Shown one piece after another: positions 23,326 through 34,905 of a stretch of 64,000 bases of DNA (position 1 is the first letter of the stretch; every line of letters starts with the position of its first letter). Below the pieces are notes generated by a model. That model was not told the DNA's origin, ran no database searches, and worked only from the letters and a program-made list of their open reading frames with translations. The stretch comes from Anniella stebbinsi (lineage: Eukaryota > Chordata > Lepidosauria > Squamata > Anniellidae): positions 404,525,154 through 404,589,153 of the forward strand of contig JARDYH010000001.1 of the NCBI GenBank assembly GCA_029215795.1, written 5' to 3'. The position numbers and the translations under genes were made by a program.

Positions 23326-23639
23326 TCTCCCACCCCACCCCCTCATTAAAAAATGAAAATGCATGTTGCTGTTTTGAAACATGCACACATTTTTCTAACG
23401 TGTGCACTTGTGAATGGGATTGCAAGCATGGGACCATGTGAGCCTTTCCTGAAAACTGTGCTCCCTTTTGTGTTCATGGTTGCAAATTAGAGAAAATCAA
23501 GTGTAAAAAATGGAAGAAAGTGAAATTCTGGTACGTCGGCACCCCATCAAATCCAGGGTCTTGTTTTTGGCTCTTCCTCTGAGCAGCCTTCCAGACCCAA
23601 CTGGCCTGAGCCCTCCCCGGTGGAAGGATCAGCTTATCA

Positions 23640-24285
23640 GCTTCTGCTGATACTCCATCTGCACCCCTTCCTAGAATTGGAAGACCTAACGATGGTAGTG
23701 CATGCGCTGGTAACTTCGAGGCTCAACTTCTGCAATACGCTGTACATAGGCCTACCTCTATGCCTAGTCTGGAAATTTCAACTAGTTCAAACCTAGGAGT
23801 GACCGTATCACACCAGCTTTAAAATCACTCCACTGGCTGCCAATTACTTTCCGGGCGAAGTACAAAGTGTTGGTTATTATCTTTAAAGCCCTACATGTTT
23901 TGGGTCCAGGTTACCTGCGGGATCACTTTCTCCCATACAATCTGCCCTGCACACTCAGGTCCTCTGGGAAGAATTTACTCCAGTCGGCCAATACTAGGCT
24001 GACAACCGTTACCCAGAGGACTGTCTCTTCTGCCGCTCCCAGACTGTGGAATGACCTGCCAGGAGAGATTCATCTACTTAACAATCTTTTTGACTTTAAG
24101 AAAGCCATAAAGACTGATCTCTTCCGGCAGGCCTACCTAACTAAATTGTAAGAGTTTTATTGTTATTTTAATAATGTATCAGTTTTATGTTTTTAATCAG
24201 TTTTATGTATTTGTATTTGATGTTGTTCCCTGCCTCAGTCCAGAGGGAGAGGCAGGTAAGAAATAAATTGATTATTCTAACATTT
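23640..24285 (+). mobile_element. L2-type LINE 3' part, second subfamily
   Basis: The frame 23867-24151 reads LVIIFKALHVLGPGYL, then TVSSAAPRLWNDLP and FKKAIKTDLFRQAY, the C-terminal ORF2 pattern of L2-type LINEs. It is clearly different from the copy at 7680. Upstream, the frame is broken by indels. The 3' UTR ends with gagaggcaggtaagaaataaa. It lies in CCDC33 intron 2, just before the third exon. Confidence 0.85.
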
Positions 24286-24413
24286 GCAACAGCTGAGTAG
24301 CCTCAGCCACTCCTCAACCAGCAGGTGTGTGATGCCAAAGGGTGAAGGAGTAGTCGCTCCCTTGCCCTAGCAAAATGCAGGCCTGCCCATAATTGTTCTC
24401 CGCCTCTTCTCAG

Positions 24414-24638
24414 CAGTTGGCTTCTGAACGGCCCCAGCCTCACCCAGAGGCTTCTCCAGGGGTCACGAGAGATCGATCAGAGGAAGAGCTGTTTTCGTCT
24501 GGGCCCTCCTCGCCCTCCTCCTCCTCCTCCTCCTCGCCAGTTTGGCTGAGGCGATTGCCGAGCTATGCCGCTCTCCGCCTCCCTTCTCCAGGATGCAGCC
24601 CAAAGCTGGGCTTCGAAGATACATTTTCAAGTGTGCTG
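24414..24638 (+). CDS. CCDC33: Probable CCDC33 third coding exon (Ser/Pro-rich linker)
   Basis: Open in phase 0 at both ends (225 bp, 75 codons), with a pyrimidine-rich acceptor (ctccgcctcttctcag) and a strong donor (gtgctg/gtaagt). It translates to a low-complexity linker rich in Ser and Pro, including a run of seven serines from a (CTC)n trinucleotide tract, and ends with LGFEDTFSSVL. The human protein also has a poorly conserved linker before the central C2 domain. The phases match the exons on both sides. There is no clear family motif, so the call rests on splice sites, phase and position. Confidence 0.55.
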
Positions 24639-24670
24639 GTAAGTCAGTGGCTTTTGGTCTATGCTGTCCT

Positions 24671-24775
24671 TTCCCAAGCTGGTGCCCTGTGGACTACAAC
24701 TCCCTGCATTCCTGACCATTAGACATGCTGTCTGCGGCTTGTGGGAGTTGACATACAAAATGTCTGGAAGGCAGC
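24671..24775. repeat. Short palindromic element ('ctacaactccca' family)
   Basis: ggtgccctgtggactacaac then cttgtgggagttgacataca and tgtctggaaggca. It begins 33 bp after the CCDC33 exon 3 splice donor. Confidence 0.7.
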
Positions 24776-27700
24776 AGATGGGGGAAGGTAGGTCTGTGCA
24801 GTGGGCCAGACCCACACTGCTCCCACCTGTGATCCCACTGAGAGCTGGGACCCTGCGCCAGGTGGCTGTTGTTCAATGGTGTCCGTTGGGTCCCCTCGGG
24901 GGTGGCACCGTGCATGTAGATTTCCCTCCCTAGAGAAGCTCGTCAGGCCTCAACAATTCATGGTTTTAGGTGCCAGCCTGGATCTTCCAGAAAATGTGGG
25001 GCTGCTGTGGCCGAGGATTTGGATGGCCAATGCTTCACACTAGCGGCACCTTGGTATTTGCTGGCCTGTGCTATTTTTTGCTTGTTTGATTTTGATTTGC
25101 AATTTATTAGTTAAGGGTTTATTGACCTTATGCTGTAGGTTGTTCTGGGTTTATGATAAAAAGAATTGAGATATGATAACATGTGGCTCAGCCTGTGATA
25201 CACGACTATGGATCTGGCCATGGCCGTTCATGCTCCCAGATGTGGTGTTCGTTGTGCAATCGACGACGCCCTTTTTTGGTTTGTAATCCTCCTGTGTTTC
25301 CCCACCGATTCCCCCATCTATTTTTCTTACCAGACAGACATCTGCTTAGGAGGGAAAATGTGCAATGTTTTTGGGTCCATTGCACTAGCAGTCCTTCGTC
25401 TGGAAGTACCCGGAGTGAAGTGTCAATGTGCTCTCATGCGTTAACTTTTGCAGTGAGGCATTGGAGGGATGGCGCCTAGAAATGGAAGGCTCTTGGATGA
25501 ATGGCAAAACAAGGGTGTTGTTGCAAGTTTGCTGCTGCCTGATATTGTCAACGTGCTCTCTGTCTCTTTCTCTCTGCCTCTGCGGTTATGTCTGAAGTGA
25601 CACCTGATGTGGAGTGGATGGGAGCAGCATGGACCAAGCAATGCGTATGTTTCCTGAAAGGCTGCAAATGCTCCTCTGAATGGGCAGCTGAGCTGCAGGG
25701 CAGGAGTCTCAGCTCTCCGCAGATTATGTCTGTCATATTTTTATACTGCTTCTCAGCCAGAAAGACTCCTGGAGTGGCTGACATGCAATGAACTAGGCAA
25801 GTCAGTTTCTGCTCCTAGGCTTGTCATCTAAAAAAGACATGACACACAAGGAAAAAGGGATGGGCAGGGATGGGGGGGGGGAAGTGATCTTGCGGCCGAG
25901 CAGGCAGAATGGCCCCACTCCCTCTCTCGTCCCCTTTTGCACCTTCTGCTAGGACAGGACATCATCGACTCGTTATCCTCCTGTGTTTTCCCCGTGTTCC
26001 TTTCATCTTTTTTCAGATTGCAGAAAATCAGACTTTTGGGTGGGAAAGAATGGAGAACAGTAGCCCAATCTCCGCAGGCCCATAGGTGTCCGCCCTTTAA
26101 AAAAGGTGTGGTTTTGACCTGTGGAGTGATGTATCAGGCAGGTGTGCCTTAGTCGTTCCACCCGGCCACACACCTATACCTGGGCACATGGCCACTGTGA
26201 CCTTTCTGGTTGGTGCCGTCTTAGCCACATGCTTTTAAACTGATCTTTGAACTTGTGCATTTGGGGGGCCTACTCTTAATATGAATGCAATTGTGCTTAA
26301 ACGCCAAAGTATTTTAGTGCATTAACAACAAAAGAAGCATTTTCGCTTTCTTCTCTCAACCTTCTAGGCTTTCCTCTGAAAGCAGATTTCTGTTTCTCCT
26401 CCAGCAGAAGGAAGGATGCTTCCCCCGCAGGGGAAAAGCAGCCTGGAAGGTTGAATTATGTGTAATATGTCACCTACTGCTTCTCTGGAAACTCCAGAGA
26501 GGTTCTCGGAATGGGATGACCAGTTCACGCGGCATATCTCGGAGGAAGCCCTGAGTGCTCTTTCTGGGGGAGCCGTTTGGAAACAGGTGGTAGATGCAAC
26601 CCTGTGGTGCGACTTGGAGGGGGGGCTTCTCCCCCTTCGTTTCTCCACTAGGTGGGCCTTGTGCTGGCTGCAGCCGCCAATGGTTCCCGAGGCCCTGATT
26701 GCGCGTGCCTGGCAAGTGGCGTCCTCGACGAGGAGATGCAAAGGGAAATGGCGATCGATATTAATCAGCCTTGAGCTGTAGTTATTGTAAGGGCGAGTTA
26801 AAGCATCAGGCAGAGCGGCGGGTGAAAGATGGGAGAGGCATTAGCAAGGGCTATTTATCACCTCAGATCTCAGACTAAAGTGGCGATAAAGCTGTGTCTG
26901 ACTGAGACAACTAGATTTATTTAAAAAAGAAGAAAAAGCTGTGTGTTAACTCCGCAGGTCCTATTTTAGGGTGGGGGGGGGAGAGAGAGGCCGGTTGTTT
27001 CATGTCTCTGACTGGGGTGTCCAGAGGTGGGGAGCGTTGCCTTCAAAATGACCCCATAGATAGCCCGGATGGGGAACGTCTTTCAGCCTGAGGAACCTGC
27101 TCTGGTTCCAGCTAGCAAGGAATGTACCAGCTTCCTCCACCCTGGAACCCTCCAGCTGTGTTGGACTACAACTCCCATCCTCTCCAAGTGGCATGGCACT
27201 CTCCCAGCATCTCCCACTTCACCTGCCTTCTTCCCTTGAGCAAGCGTGCGGCATAGATCCCTGAGCTGGAAGCACCTCTCTTGCAATGCACCTGCTTTGC
27301 TTGCATGTATTGATCTTCCTCTTCTCATCTCTTAGCTAGGGACATGGCTGTGCTTGCGCAAAGACTCAGGTGCTTAGAGCTACACAGGCAGAGGAGAGGA
27401 ATTAGGGGTGGATTACCAAGACACCCCCCTCCCAGCCCAGGACAGCGAGATGCTGCTAACTTCTTCATCAGTCCATCTATCTAATGTATTCGCAAGCACG
27501 GGCAGGGAGGCTGAGCCGGCCGCAAGGGCACCACTTGTGCATTTCATTATGAGAAGAAAGCTACATCGGCCTTTGAGATTACTCCCGCATTAGGATGCAC
27601 AAGTAGACTCTACTAGGAAACAGATTCATCTTGTCCTCAGCTTCTGGCAGGGAGGGAGGGGGGCTTACCCAATATCCTCTTGGATATACCCTGCTGGAGG

Positions 27701-28770
27701 AATCCTCTTCAGAGGAAGGCCCAGAACTCTGGAGACAGGCCACATGGAACAACAGCCAGTGCTGGGAGACAAGGTGGTGGACCAGGAGGAGCTTCAGCCC
27801 TGGGGGGAAATGGCCAAGGGGGCCTGTCCCCACAAGCGGAGGGGAGCCCTGCATTGAGTCCTCTAGTCAGCAGGGCACCCTTAGCATTACAATAAGGTTG
27901 TTTCCTGTACAAATAGTTTATGCAGCCGTGTTGGCGTGATGCCGGGAGAGCCCGAACAGAGTGCCGTAGCTTTGAATTGGAGGACTCATTGCTTAACTCC
28001 GACCCAACCTGCCTTTCTGTCTCTCTCAGCCATCGCTCCCTGTTTGTAAAAAGTCCAGGGAATCTCTCTGGATCTTCTCATTTCCAAAGTAGAGTGGATG
28101 TTTTCAGAGTTCTCCGTCATTGTCCCATGGTTCTTATTTCTGAATTTTCACAAAGCCTGGTGGAGGCACAGTCTGAGGCAGCATTCAGTTCATTCTGTTT
28201 CATGCACACACACACTGCCAATGCGCATATGTGCACATAAATAAGGCATGTTGCATTGAAGCAGCAACCTGGATGTGATTGGATGCATCAGTGCACATTT
28301 GATGTGTGATGTTGTACTGATTCGGAGGAGCATATGTGCACATGAGGCAAATGGAACAAGAAGATCTTAGTGTTGTGTCCCCTATGACAGTTCTAGGGTA
28401 CCTCTGTCTTAGAGGCCAGACGCAGCCCCCTGCTTCCTTTCATCTGCCCTGGGTATCCTCAGGGAAGGACGGGCCAGCGAGGAGAGTTGGGTGCTACTCC
28501 TGGAAGTTACTTCCAGCATCTTCTGAGCAGTGGAGCCCAACACCTCTCCATCCTGCTGGACTTTTCCTGTGTGAAGGGGCCCGGAGAGTGGCCAGGTGGG
28601 TGGATTCTGCTGCGACTTACTTTGTCCTCCCCTACCCCAACAGTAGTGTCCACGGTTCCCTCTTGCCTTTCCTGTCCCAGCAGAAATAATCCTGATCAGA
28701 AGGAGCAGGTTTGTGGCCCAATGCCCTGCCTCTCTCCGCAAGGAGAGCCAGAGTCAGGGATCTTGGAGGG
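24776..28770. other. CCDC33 intron 3, first part
   Basis: No exon or gene recognised. Contains a half palindromic element near 27135-27180 (ggactacaactcccatcc) and G-tracts. The stretch 26760-26920 (with tattaatcagccttgagctg and gctatttatcacctcag) looks non-repetitive and could be a conserved regulatory element, but this is a guess. Confidence 0.45.
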
Positions 28771-28774
28771 ATGC

Positions 28775-29065
28775 GCAGCAGTTTCAAAAGAGTTTGGATT
28801 TCTGTGACTCTGACCTGTGGATTCCACAGCAGACTGGTTTTTATGAGTCACGTTCATTCCACAGACTTGTGAGCCAGTGGTCCACTTTTTGTGTGTGGGG
28901 GGGAGGGGGGATTTTCACTAATGTGCGTGAGTGCTAATTCACATCAACTAAGGTGCAAGTATGCAAGTAGAATGAAATTCTGCTTTAAAAAAATATCCAA
29001 TTCAATCAGTGAGTGGACAATGAAACAAAAGATGCCTGATGATCATACGGAATGGATTTAGCAAA
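28775..29065 (+). repeat. Dispersed repeat of unknown class, copy 1
   Basis: Same order of words as 30978-31280: a gattccacag block, 'cagacttg', 'ccactttttgtg', 'gtgctaattcacat', then cagtgagtggac and aacaaaagatgcctga. Confidence 0.6.
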
Positions 29066-29989
29066 ATCCATAGAGCCCCAGCTACTGTATTATTAATCAG
29101 ACTAATAAGAATAGGAGGAGGGAGGAGGAGCCAGCTTTGCAAGTGATGGCAAAGTCCTGTTTATGTCATTGGTTTCAGCTATTGGAGAGACAGGCCCAGA
29201 GACTGGTGAGGGAGGCCTGAGAAATTTATTCCATCAAGGTTTGTTCGCGGATTTACCCAATTCACTTATTTTGGACCCGAGCACAGAACTGACTACGATT
29301 TGTGGTCGGAAATTGGTACTTTTCAAAGGTTGCAATGCATCCTGCCCAATAAAACAAAAATGCATTTGACAACATGCCCGCATTTGAAAAAATATGCAAA
29401 GGAAAATGCACACCTTTCCTGAAGGTGCAGAAACACACTTGCGTCGACGGGGGCATGCATCCCAAAAGGTGCATGTTTAAAATGCTGACATTAATTTGCA
29501 CATTATGGAAAATGTGTTTGAATTCTTGTACAGAGATTTTTTAAAAAATAATACCTGCATGCTTGTGCAAAAATGGGGAACGCTCTTGACCTAAAAGCAC
29601 CACAAAGCTGCACCCATCTCTCTCCGGTGGTGCCCCCTTTGCCCCGACATCGGTCCCTCTGAGGCCAGGCCATCACCTTGGCTCTCAAGCAACCCTGCTG
29701 CGGCATCTGTCAAAATGATTCTGCTCTGTGATGATGGCATATTGGGCTCTAGAAAAAGCTGGATTCTCTGACCTGGAAACATTATGTCAATAAAATAACT
29801 TTGCGGTTATCTATGTCATCTTGCCTGTTCCCTGGGAAGGGCAAGAGCTGTGTGAGGCACTGAGGAGCCCCGTTCCCCGCATGCCGTGTGCAGAAGAAAT
29901 CCTGCTCTTGCTTATGAGCTCAGCTTTGTCCAGGCTTCACCCAGGCAATCTCTCTTTGCATCCACAAGGGCAAGAAACGTGGCGGTTGT

Positions 29990-30070
29990 ATTTTCATATG
30001 GAAACAAGAGATTCTCAGGATGCTGAGTGTGGATTCCTACATCGAGCAGGGGTTAGACTTGATGGCCTTA
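29990..30070 (+). mobile_element. CR1 3' end, interrupted
   Basis: Ends ggggttagacttgatggcct, the CR1 3' terminal block. The expected continuation (ccttccag ... gattctatga) appears only at 30655-30690, after the L2 insertion. Confidence 0.7.
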
Positions 30071-30081
30071 TATTATTATTA

Positions 30082-30124
<43 letters not shown>
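30071..30124. repeat. (TTA)n tract at the L2 tail
   Basis: About 18 ATT/TTA units with one GTT interruption. Reads as the 3' tail of the reverse-oriented L2 copy that follows. Confidence 0.95.
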
Positions 30125-30655
30125 CATCACTTATATACCGCCCCATAGCCGAAGCTCTCTGGGCGGTTTACAAAAATTAAAAAGATTAAGCATTAAAAAG
30201 ACAATATACAAAATTTAAAACCATAAAACAGCTGTCATTAAAACACTTTAAAACATTTTAACTGTTAAGCCTGGCCACAATGTCAATCAGAACCTCAACT
30301 TGAGCTATTAAAATGCCTAGGAGAAAAGAAAAGTTTTGACCTGGTGCCGAAAAAAACAGTGTTGGCGCCAGGCGGGCCTCATCGGGGAGATCATTCCATA
30401 ATTGAGGGGCTACCACAGAGAAGGCCCTCTCCCTTGTTGCCGTCCTCCGAGCTTCCCTCGGAGTAGGCACCTGGAGGAGGACCTTTGATGTTGAACATAG
30501 TGTACGGGTAGGTTCATGTCGGGAAAGACGTTCCATCAGGTATTGTGGTCCCAAACCGGGTAAGGCTTTATAGGTTAAAACCAGCACCTTGAATCGGGCT
30601 CAGAAACATACAGGCAGCCAATGCAAATGGGCCAGAATCGGTCTTATATGTTCGA
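30125..30655 (-). mobile_element. L2-type LINE 3' part inserted in a CR1 copy
   Basis: On the minus strand it reads LVLTYKALPGLGPQYLMERL, RERAFSVVAPQLWNDLPDEA and a 3' end with accgcccagagagcttcgg, the same subfamily as 7680-8542. The frame 30587-30258 is damaged near its end, where FFSAPGQNFSF replaces the LSFRRQVKTFLF pattern of the other copy. 5' truncated at about 30655. Confidence 0.88.
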
Positions 30656-30695
30656 ACCTTCCAGCTGTCCATGATTCTATGATATGATGTACATC
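30656..30695 (+). mobile_element. CR1 3' terminus (right piece)
   Basis: ccagctgtccatgattctatgatatga-type end, with the gattctatga repeat that terminates CR1 elements. Continues the piece ending at 30070. Confidence 0.7.
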
Positions 30696-30735
30696 CTGGA
30701 TGAAGTGCCCATAGGGATGAAGGCCCCTGTTTGAG

Positions 30736-30867
30736 AGTTTAATACACATCTGCCGCGACTTTGATCCACTTTTTCAGCGCTGGACTGGCATGACGCTGTC
30801 CTTTCGCCCTGAGCGAGTCCAGCCCAGAAAAAGTGGATCAAAGTCATGGCAAATGTGCATTAAACCT
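30736..30867. repeat. Fold-back element with 51-bp arms
   Basis: Left arm 30736-30786 and right arm 30816-30867 are inverse: gactttgatccacttttt pairs with aaaaagtggatcaaagtc, and the outer ends agtttaat/attaaacc also pair. The loop is 29 bp. Confidence 0.9.
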
Positions 30868-30977
30868 CCCGTGTGATGACACTTCTTCAGGAAGAGAACT
30901 TTCCTCAATGCTTCAGCAGCCAAGTCCCAAGGGGCTTTGCCCCCATTTTAGCCCAAAGGGTTCCACCTTCATCTAGG

Positions 30978-31280
30978 GATGCCAGAGAAATCCGCAGTGA
31001 ACTCAAATGAGCTCAGATTTCTATGGAGTTGACCTGCAGATTCTACAGTGATCCGGCTTTTTCCGCATCACGCAGACTTGCAAATCTGTTTTTCACTTTG
31101 TGGGGGCTGGGAGTTGTGTTAATTTGCATTAGCATTCATTCACATTCAGTAATGTGCATTTGTGCAAGTGCTAATGTGAATTAGCACAAACAGAATACAG
31201 TTCTGGTCTTAAAGAAATGGATTCCGTCAATGAGTGAACGGCAGAACAAAAGATGCTTGACCATCCGTAAAACACCGACG
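30978..31280 (+). repeat. Dispersed repeat of unknown class, copy 2
   Basis: Collinear with 28775-29065: gattctacagtgatccggct, cacgcagacttg, gtgctaatgtgaattagcac, gtcaatgagtgaacgg and aacaaaagatgcttga. Confidence 0.6.
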
Positions 31281-32599
31281 GAGCTGGTGCAACGAAATCT
31301 GCGCCTCCCTTGCCGTTATCCGTTTAACAAAAATCAGGATTCCTATTGTGTGAGACCAAATGCTCATGTAATCAGGGATACGGCCAGCTTTGAAGAGCAG
31401 CAGAGGAAATTAGAGGAGGGAGAAACGGTAGCGCCGAATGATCACATTTTCCTCATTGTATTCTTCAGCTTTCCTTTCCCGTATGTTTTCAACAATGAAT
31501 GCATTGTATGAAAGATGGCTAATTTTGTACATGTGTAATTTAGGGCTAATATGACCAGCCCCCTCCTTCTCTGTTTGGTCTTTTTTGTTTCTGATTAGGT
31601 TTCTGAGTGTGGATTTCTCTCTCTAGCCATTTTCTCTAAGCTCTGGGCATCTTTCTCAGGTGGCCCCTCCCCGTTTCGTTATTCTTGGGCTACTTTAAAC
31701 AATGTTATGCTGTATGAGCCTCTGAGTAAAGTATTTCTGGGTTATTAAACTGGCGCATGATGGAGCTTCTTTCTAATGTGCATTATTGTATGAACCCTTT
31801 AGTCCGCACTCGTGATTAAAGGTTTAGAATAGCAGGTTGCAGACTGAATGCCGTTGACGTGTGCCATGTCAGGATTTCTGACAACATGAATGGTTTTCCC
31901 CATGCGTGTTGTACAACAGCTTCCCAAATTGTGTTACTGCAGGAAAATTAGCGCTTGTGCATTATTTGCACATATACAGGTGTGCACATATTCCCCCCCC
32001 CCCCCCGGTCCAAAAATATTCTTGTGTAGGAGAATTCTCATGTGTAAAATATATATGGACCAACTGTTCCTATTTTCTCTGGGTTGGATCCACTGGGGTA
32101 AATCCACTGAAATCAAAGAGTACATTGCAAGCCTGGATCCAACCCTCTTTCCCTATTTTGTCTCTGTATTTTTGCCTTTTGCAGATGTCATATTAAAAAG
32201 ATGAAGTGAGTCGATGGAAGCGAGGGGATTCTGGATTTTGTACCCTCTGGGATTCTGGGTTCTGGGATGCTGGTGATGGCTGTTGCCCATACATCCCCAC
32301 AAGAGAAAGTTTACCCACTATTTGCACTCTTGTAGAAAATGGAGGAAAGGGGATAAAATATATGAACATTAACCTCACCCTAAACCCACCATTCCTGTTT
32401 TTAAACAGTGTTAGAAACAACAGTTTGTTCATTTGAAAAAGCCAATTGTGCAAGTCCATGAAATAAAAATAAAAGATTTTATTTGATGGGCGAGGAGAGG
32501 GTGAAGTCCTTTCATTTTTTTAAAAAAATATTTGGGGTTTTTTTGCCTCTAGAAAATGCCTGAAACCTGTTTTTGTTTTTACATAAATTTCATCCCAGG
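31281..32599. other. CCDC33 intron 3, no recognised gene
   Basis: Mostly AT-rich sequence with a C tract at 31994-32007. Nothing coding is supported. Confidence 0.45.
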
Positions 32600-32760
32600 A
32601 CCTGTTAAAATGCTTTATTGTTGACTGTAAAATTGTTTGTAGGTTTTCATATGGTAACATTTTGATATTATGTTATTATGTTGTATTTTTAGGGTTTAAA
32701 TAATTGTAAACCACCCACAGAGTTTTGGCTATTGGGTATTATAGAAATGTAGTAAATGAA
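32600..32760 (+). mobile_element. L2-type LINE 3' tail fragment
   Basis: Contains aattgtaaaccacccacagag and ggctattgggtattatagaa followed by a short taaatga tail. Confidence 0.65.
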
Positions 32761-32764
32761 ATCT

Positions 32765-32998
32765 GAGCTAGTGGTGACCAAACAAGAAAGAAATCTTGGG
32801 GTTGTGGTGGATAGATCGAAGAAAATGTCAACCCAGTGTGTGGCGGCTGTGAAAAAGGCAAAGTCCATGTTGAGAATGAGATTTGAGAATAAAACTGCCA
32901 GTATCATACTGCCTTTATACAAATCCATGGTGTGACCACACTTAGAATACTGCTGTGTACAGTTCTGGTCACCATATGGCCATTTATCAATGTGGGGG
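32765..32998 (+). mobile_element. CR1-superfamily LINE ORF2 fragment
   Basis: In the plus frame it reads NLGVVVDRSKKMSTQCVAAV, KKAKSMLRMRFENKTA, and ILPLYKSMV then a stop, then PHLEYCCVQFWSPYG. This is the C-terminal ORF2 pattern of CR1-like LINEs, here with an in-frame stop. Inactive. Confidence 0.75.
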
Positions 32999-33030
32999 GT
33001 GGGATGTAGCAGTGAGTTTCCTGCCCTGGA

Positions 33031-33275
33031 GAGCCGGTGCGGCGTGGTGGTGAGAGTGTTGGTCTGGGATTCAGGAGATCTGGGTTCTAGTCCCAACTCA
33101 GCCCGGAAGCTCATGGAGTGGCTTTGGGCTACTTACTGATTCTCAACCTGACCTACCTCACTGGGTGGTTGTGTGGATAAAATGCAGAGGAGGAGGAGCA
33201 TGTAAGTCACCTTGGGTTCCTTGCAAGAGCAAAAAAAAAAAAAAGGCAGAATATTAATGTAATATTTTTTTTTAA
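33031..33275 (+). mobile_element. MIR/L2-type tRNA SINE, near full length
   Basis: The head has an A-box-like gtggtggtgagagtgttggt and a B-box-like gggttctagtccc. The body has gaagctcatggagtggcttt and tctcaacctgacctacctca, and the tail has gtggataaaatgcagaggag followed by an A tract. Reverse copies lie at 3718 and 34765. Confidence 0.8.
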
Positions 33276-33281
33276 AAAATA

Positions 33282-33345
33282 TTGGATGTCAGGGGGTTGG
33301 ATTAGATGGCCTTGAGGTCCCTTCCAATTCTACATTTGTAATAGC
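33282..33345 (+). mobile_element. CR1 3' terminal block
   Basis: gggggttggattagatggcc, ttgaggtcccttccaattct. It lies just after the SINE, which may have inserted into this CR1 copy. Confidence 0.7.
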
Positions 33346-33502
33346 ATGGCCACTTACCCTTGACTAGAAAAAGAGGCAACACATCACCAAAAAGAGGACA
33401 AAGATCTGCATAAAATTTGCATGAATGTAGAACAAAATTTTAAAAACAATTGCTATAATTTAAATAGAAGCACAATAGATTCCACCATAGTGGGGGAGAC
33501 CA

Positions 33503-33732
33503 GGGCTAGATCTACACTTCTGCATTGTAGTGGTGTCAAAGTGCACTGATAGCTGCTGGGCCACATTACACATTCCATATACCACTTTCATTGTGTTATT
33601 TCCTGCTTTTTATTCCACATTATCCCAAATACCATGTCATCGGGTGTCCTACAATGTATAAATGCGCAAGAGGGAAATGGCGTTACCATGATGGGATCGT
33701 AATGATCTAACACAAAGTGTAGATCTGGCCCA
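33503..33732. mobile_element. Miniature inverted-repeat element (agatctacac family)
   Basis: Left end gggctagatctacacttc and right end aaagtgtagatctggccc are inverse with two mismatches in 18. The body is 230 bp and non-coding. Relative at 54057-54219. Confidence 0.85.
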
Positions 33733-33804
33733 GGTAATCCATGTGCCAGCTGGTCAGTCTATTTCCCAGGTGTCCTGCTGATGGGCATCTTCCCTACGGC
33801 CTCT

Positions 33805-33853
33805 CTTCTTCTTCTTCTTCTTCTTCTTCTTCTTCTTCTTCTTCTTCTTCTTC
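33805..33853. repeat. (CTT)n microsatellite
   Basis: About 16 CTT units in CCDC33 intron 3. Confidence 0.97.
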
Positions 33854-34728
33854 TGGCTCTTTATCTTTAAACCAGACGTGGTCTGGCCAGTCCTTAAAAG
33901 AGAGGAATGTCCACTGTAAAATTGGATCCTAAACTGGTGTGTTAAAGTTTCAGCTTTGAACACATGCTTGGGTTTAAGTGCACCATAAAGGGAGCCGTTA
34001 CAAATGGCAGCCCTTTACTAGCTAACGGGCAGATTGATAGGACACGAGCCACAAGGTGAAGAAGGGCTGTTGGTGTGACGGATGGACAACATTGTGGAGC
34101 CTTTAAAAGCCCAAAGCGTTCCCAGTGCGCTGAAGACCTCTGTGCAGCACCGGCGCAGCTGTGCGTGTGGCAGGAACAATACTGTGACCGCTCCCCCTTA
34201 GGCCAGTGATGAATGGCCAGCTGCCTCCCTCCTTCCCCCAGGAGGGGTCAGCGTGTGGACGGATTCTTCCAGCCAGTGGCCAGCCTTGCAGGAGGCCCGG
34301 GCCTTTCCAGCTCACCGTGTGTTGGGGGTTGGTCATGCCCACGCTGCCACGAGAACTGGTGTGCTGGTGAGGGAATTCGGAGGGAGGGAGGGAGAGGGCC
34401 CAATCAATTAATTGAGCAGCCCAATGAGGCTGAAAAACAAACCACTTTGGCGGAGCGTGCAGCAGTCTTCCCTTCTTTGGCCTGCCATGATGCATAAATG
34501 CTGCTCAGCAGAGCGCAGGGTGGCAATTTGTCGGGCTTTGAATGGCTGTCAGCCGGGTGATGGAGGGGGTGGAGGCAGCCCCTGATAGATTTGTCAGAGG
34601 CAGCTGCGGAGCAGAGACAGGCAGGACGGAAAAGAGAGGAACGTCAGGCCCGTCGCATTCTCCAGCGCACCGTTAAGACGAGCCTTGCTGGAACAGACCC
34701 AAAATCTTGGGGTGGCCACATCTGTCCT

Positions 34729-34769
34729 TATTTATTTATTTATTTATTTGTTTATTTTTATTGCATTTA
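34729..34769. repeat. (TTTA)n tract
   Basis: TTTA units with a TTTG variant, at the tail of the reverse-oriented SINE that follows. Confidence 0.9.
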
Positions 34770-34905
34770 TATCCCACCTTTTTTTCTTCAAGGAACCCAA
34801 GGCGGCACACATAATCCTCCTCTCCATTTTGTCCTCACAACAGCAACCCTGTGAGGTAGGCTGGGCTGAGAGACTGTAATTGGCCCAAAGTCACCCAGTG
34901 GGTTG
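34765..34905 (-). mobile_element. MIR/L2-type SINE
   Basis: Contains tatatcccacctttttttct, cctcacaacagcaaccctgt, gaggtaggctgggctgagag and ggcccaaagtcacccag, the reverse-strand form of the family at 33031. Confidence 0.8.

Noticed and set aside
26458..26781. 107-codon plus-strand frame (starts MCNMSPTASLETPERFSEWD)
   Set aside because: Looks protein-like at first, but has no splice-site support matching CCDC33 phase, an overlapping opposite frame of similar length, and no family I recognise.
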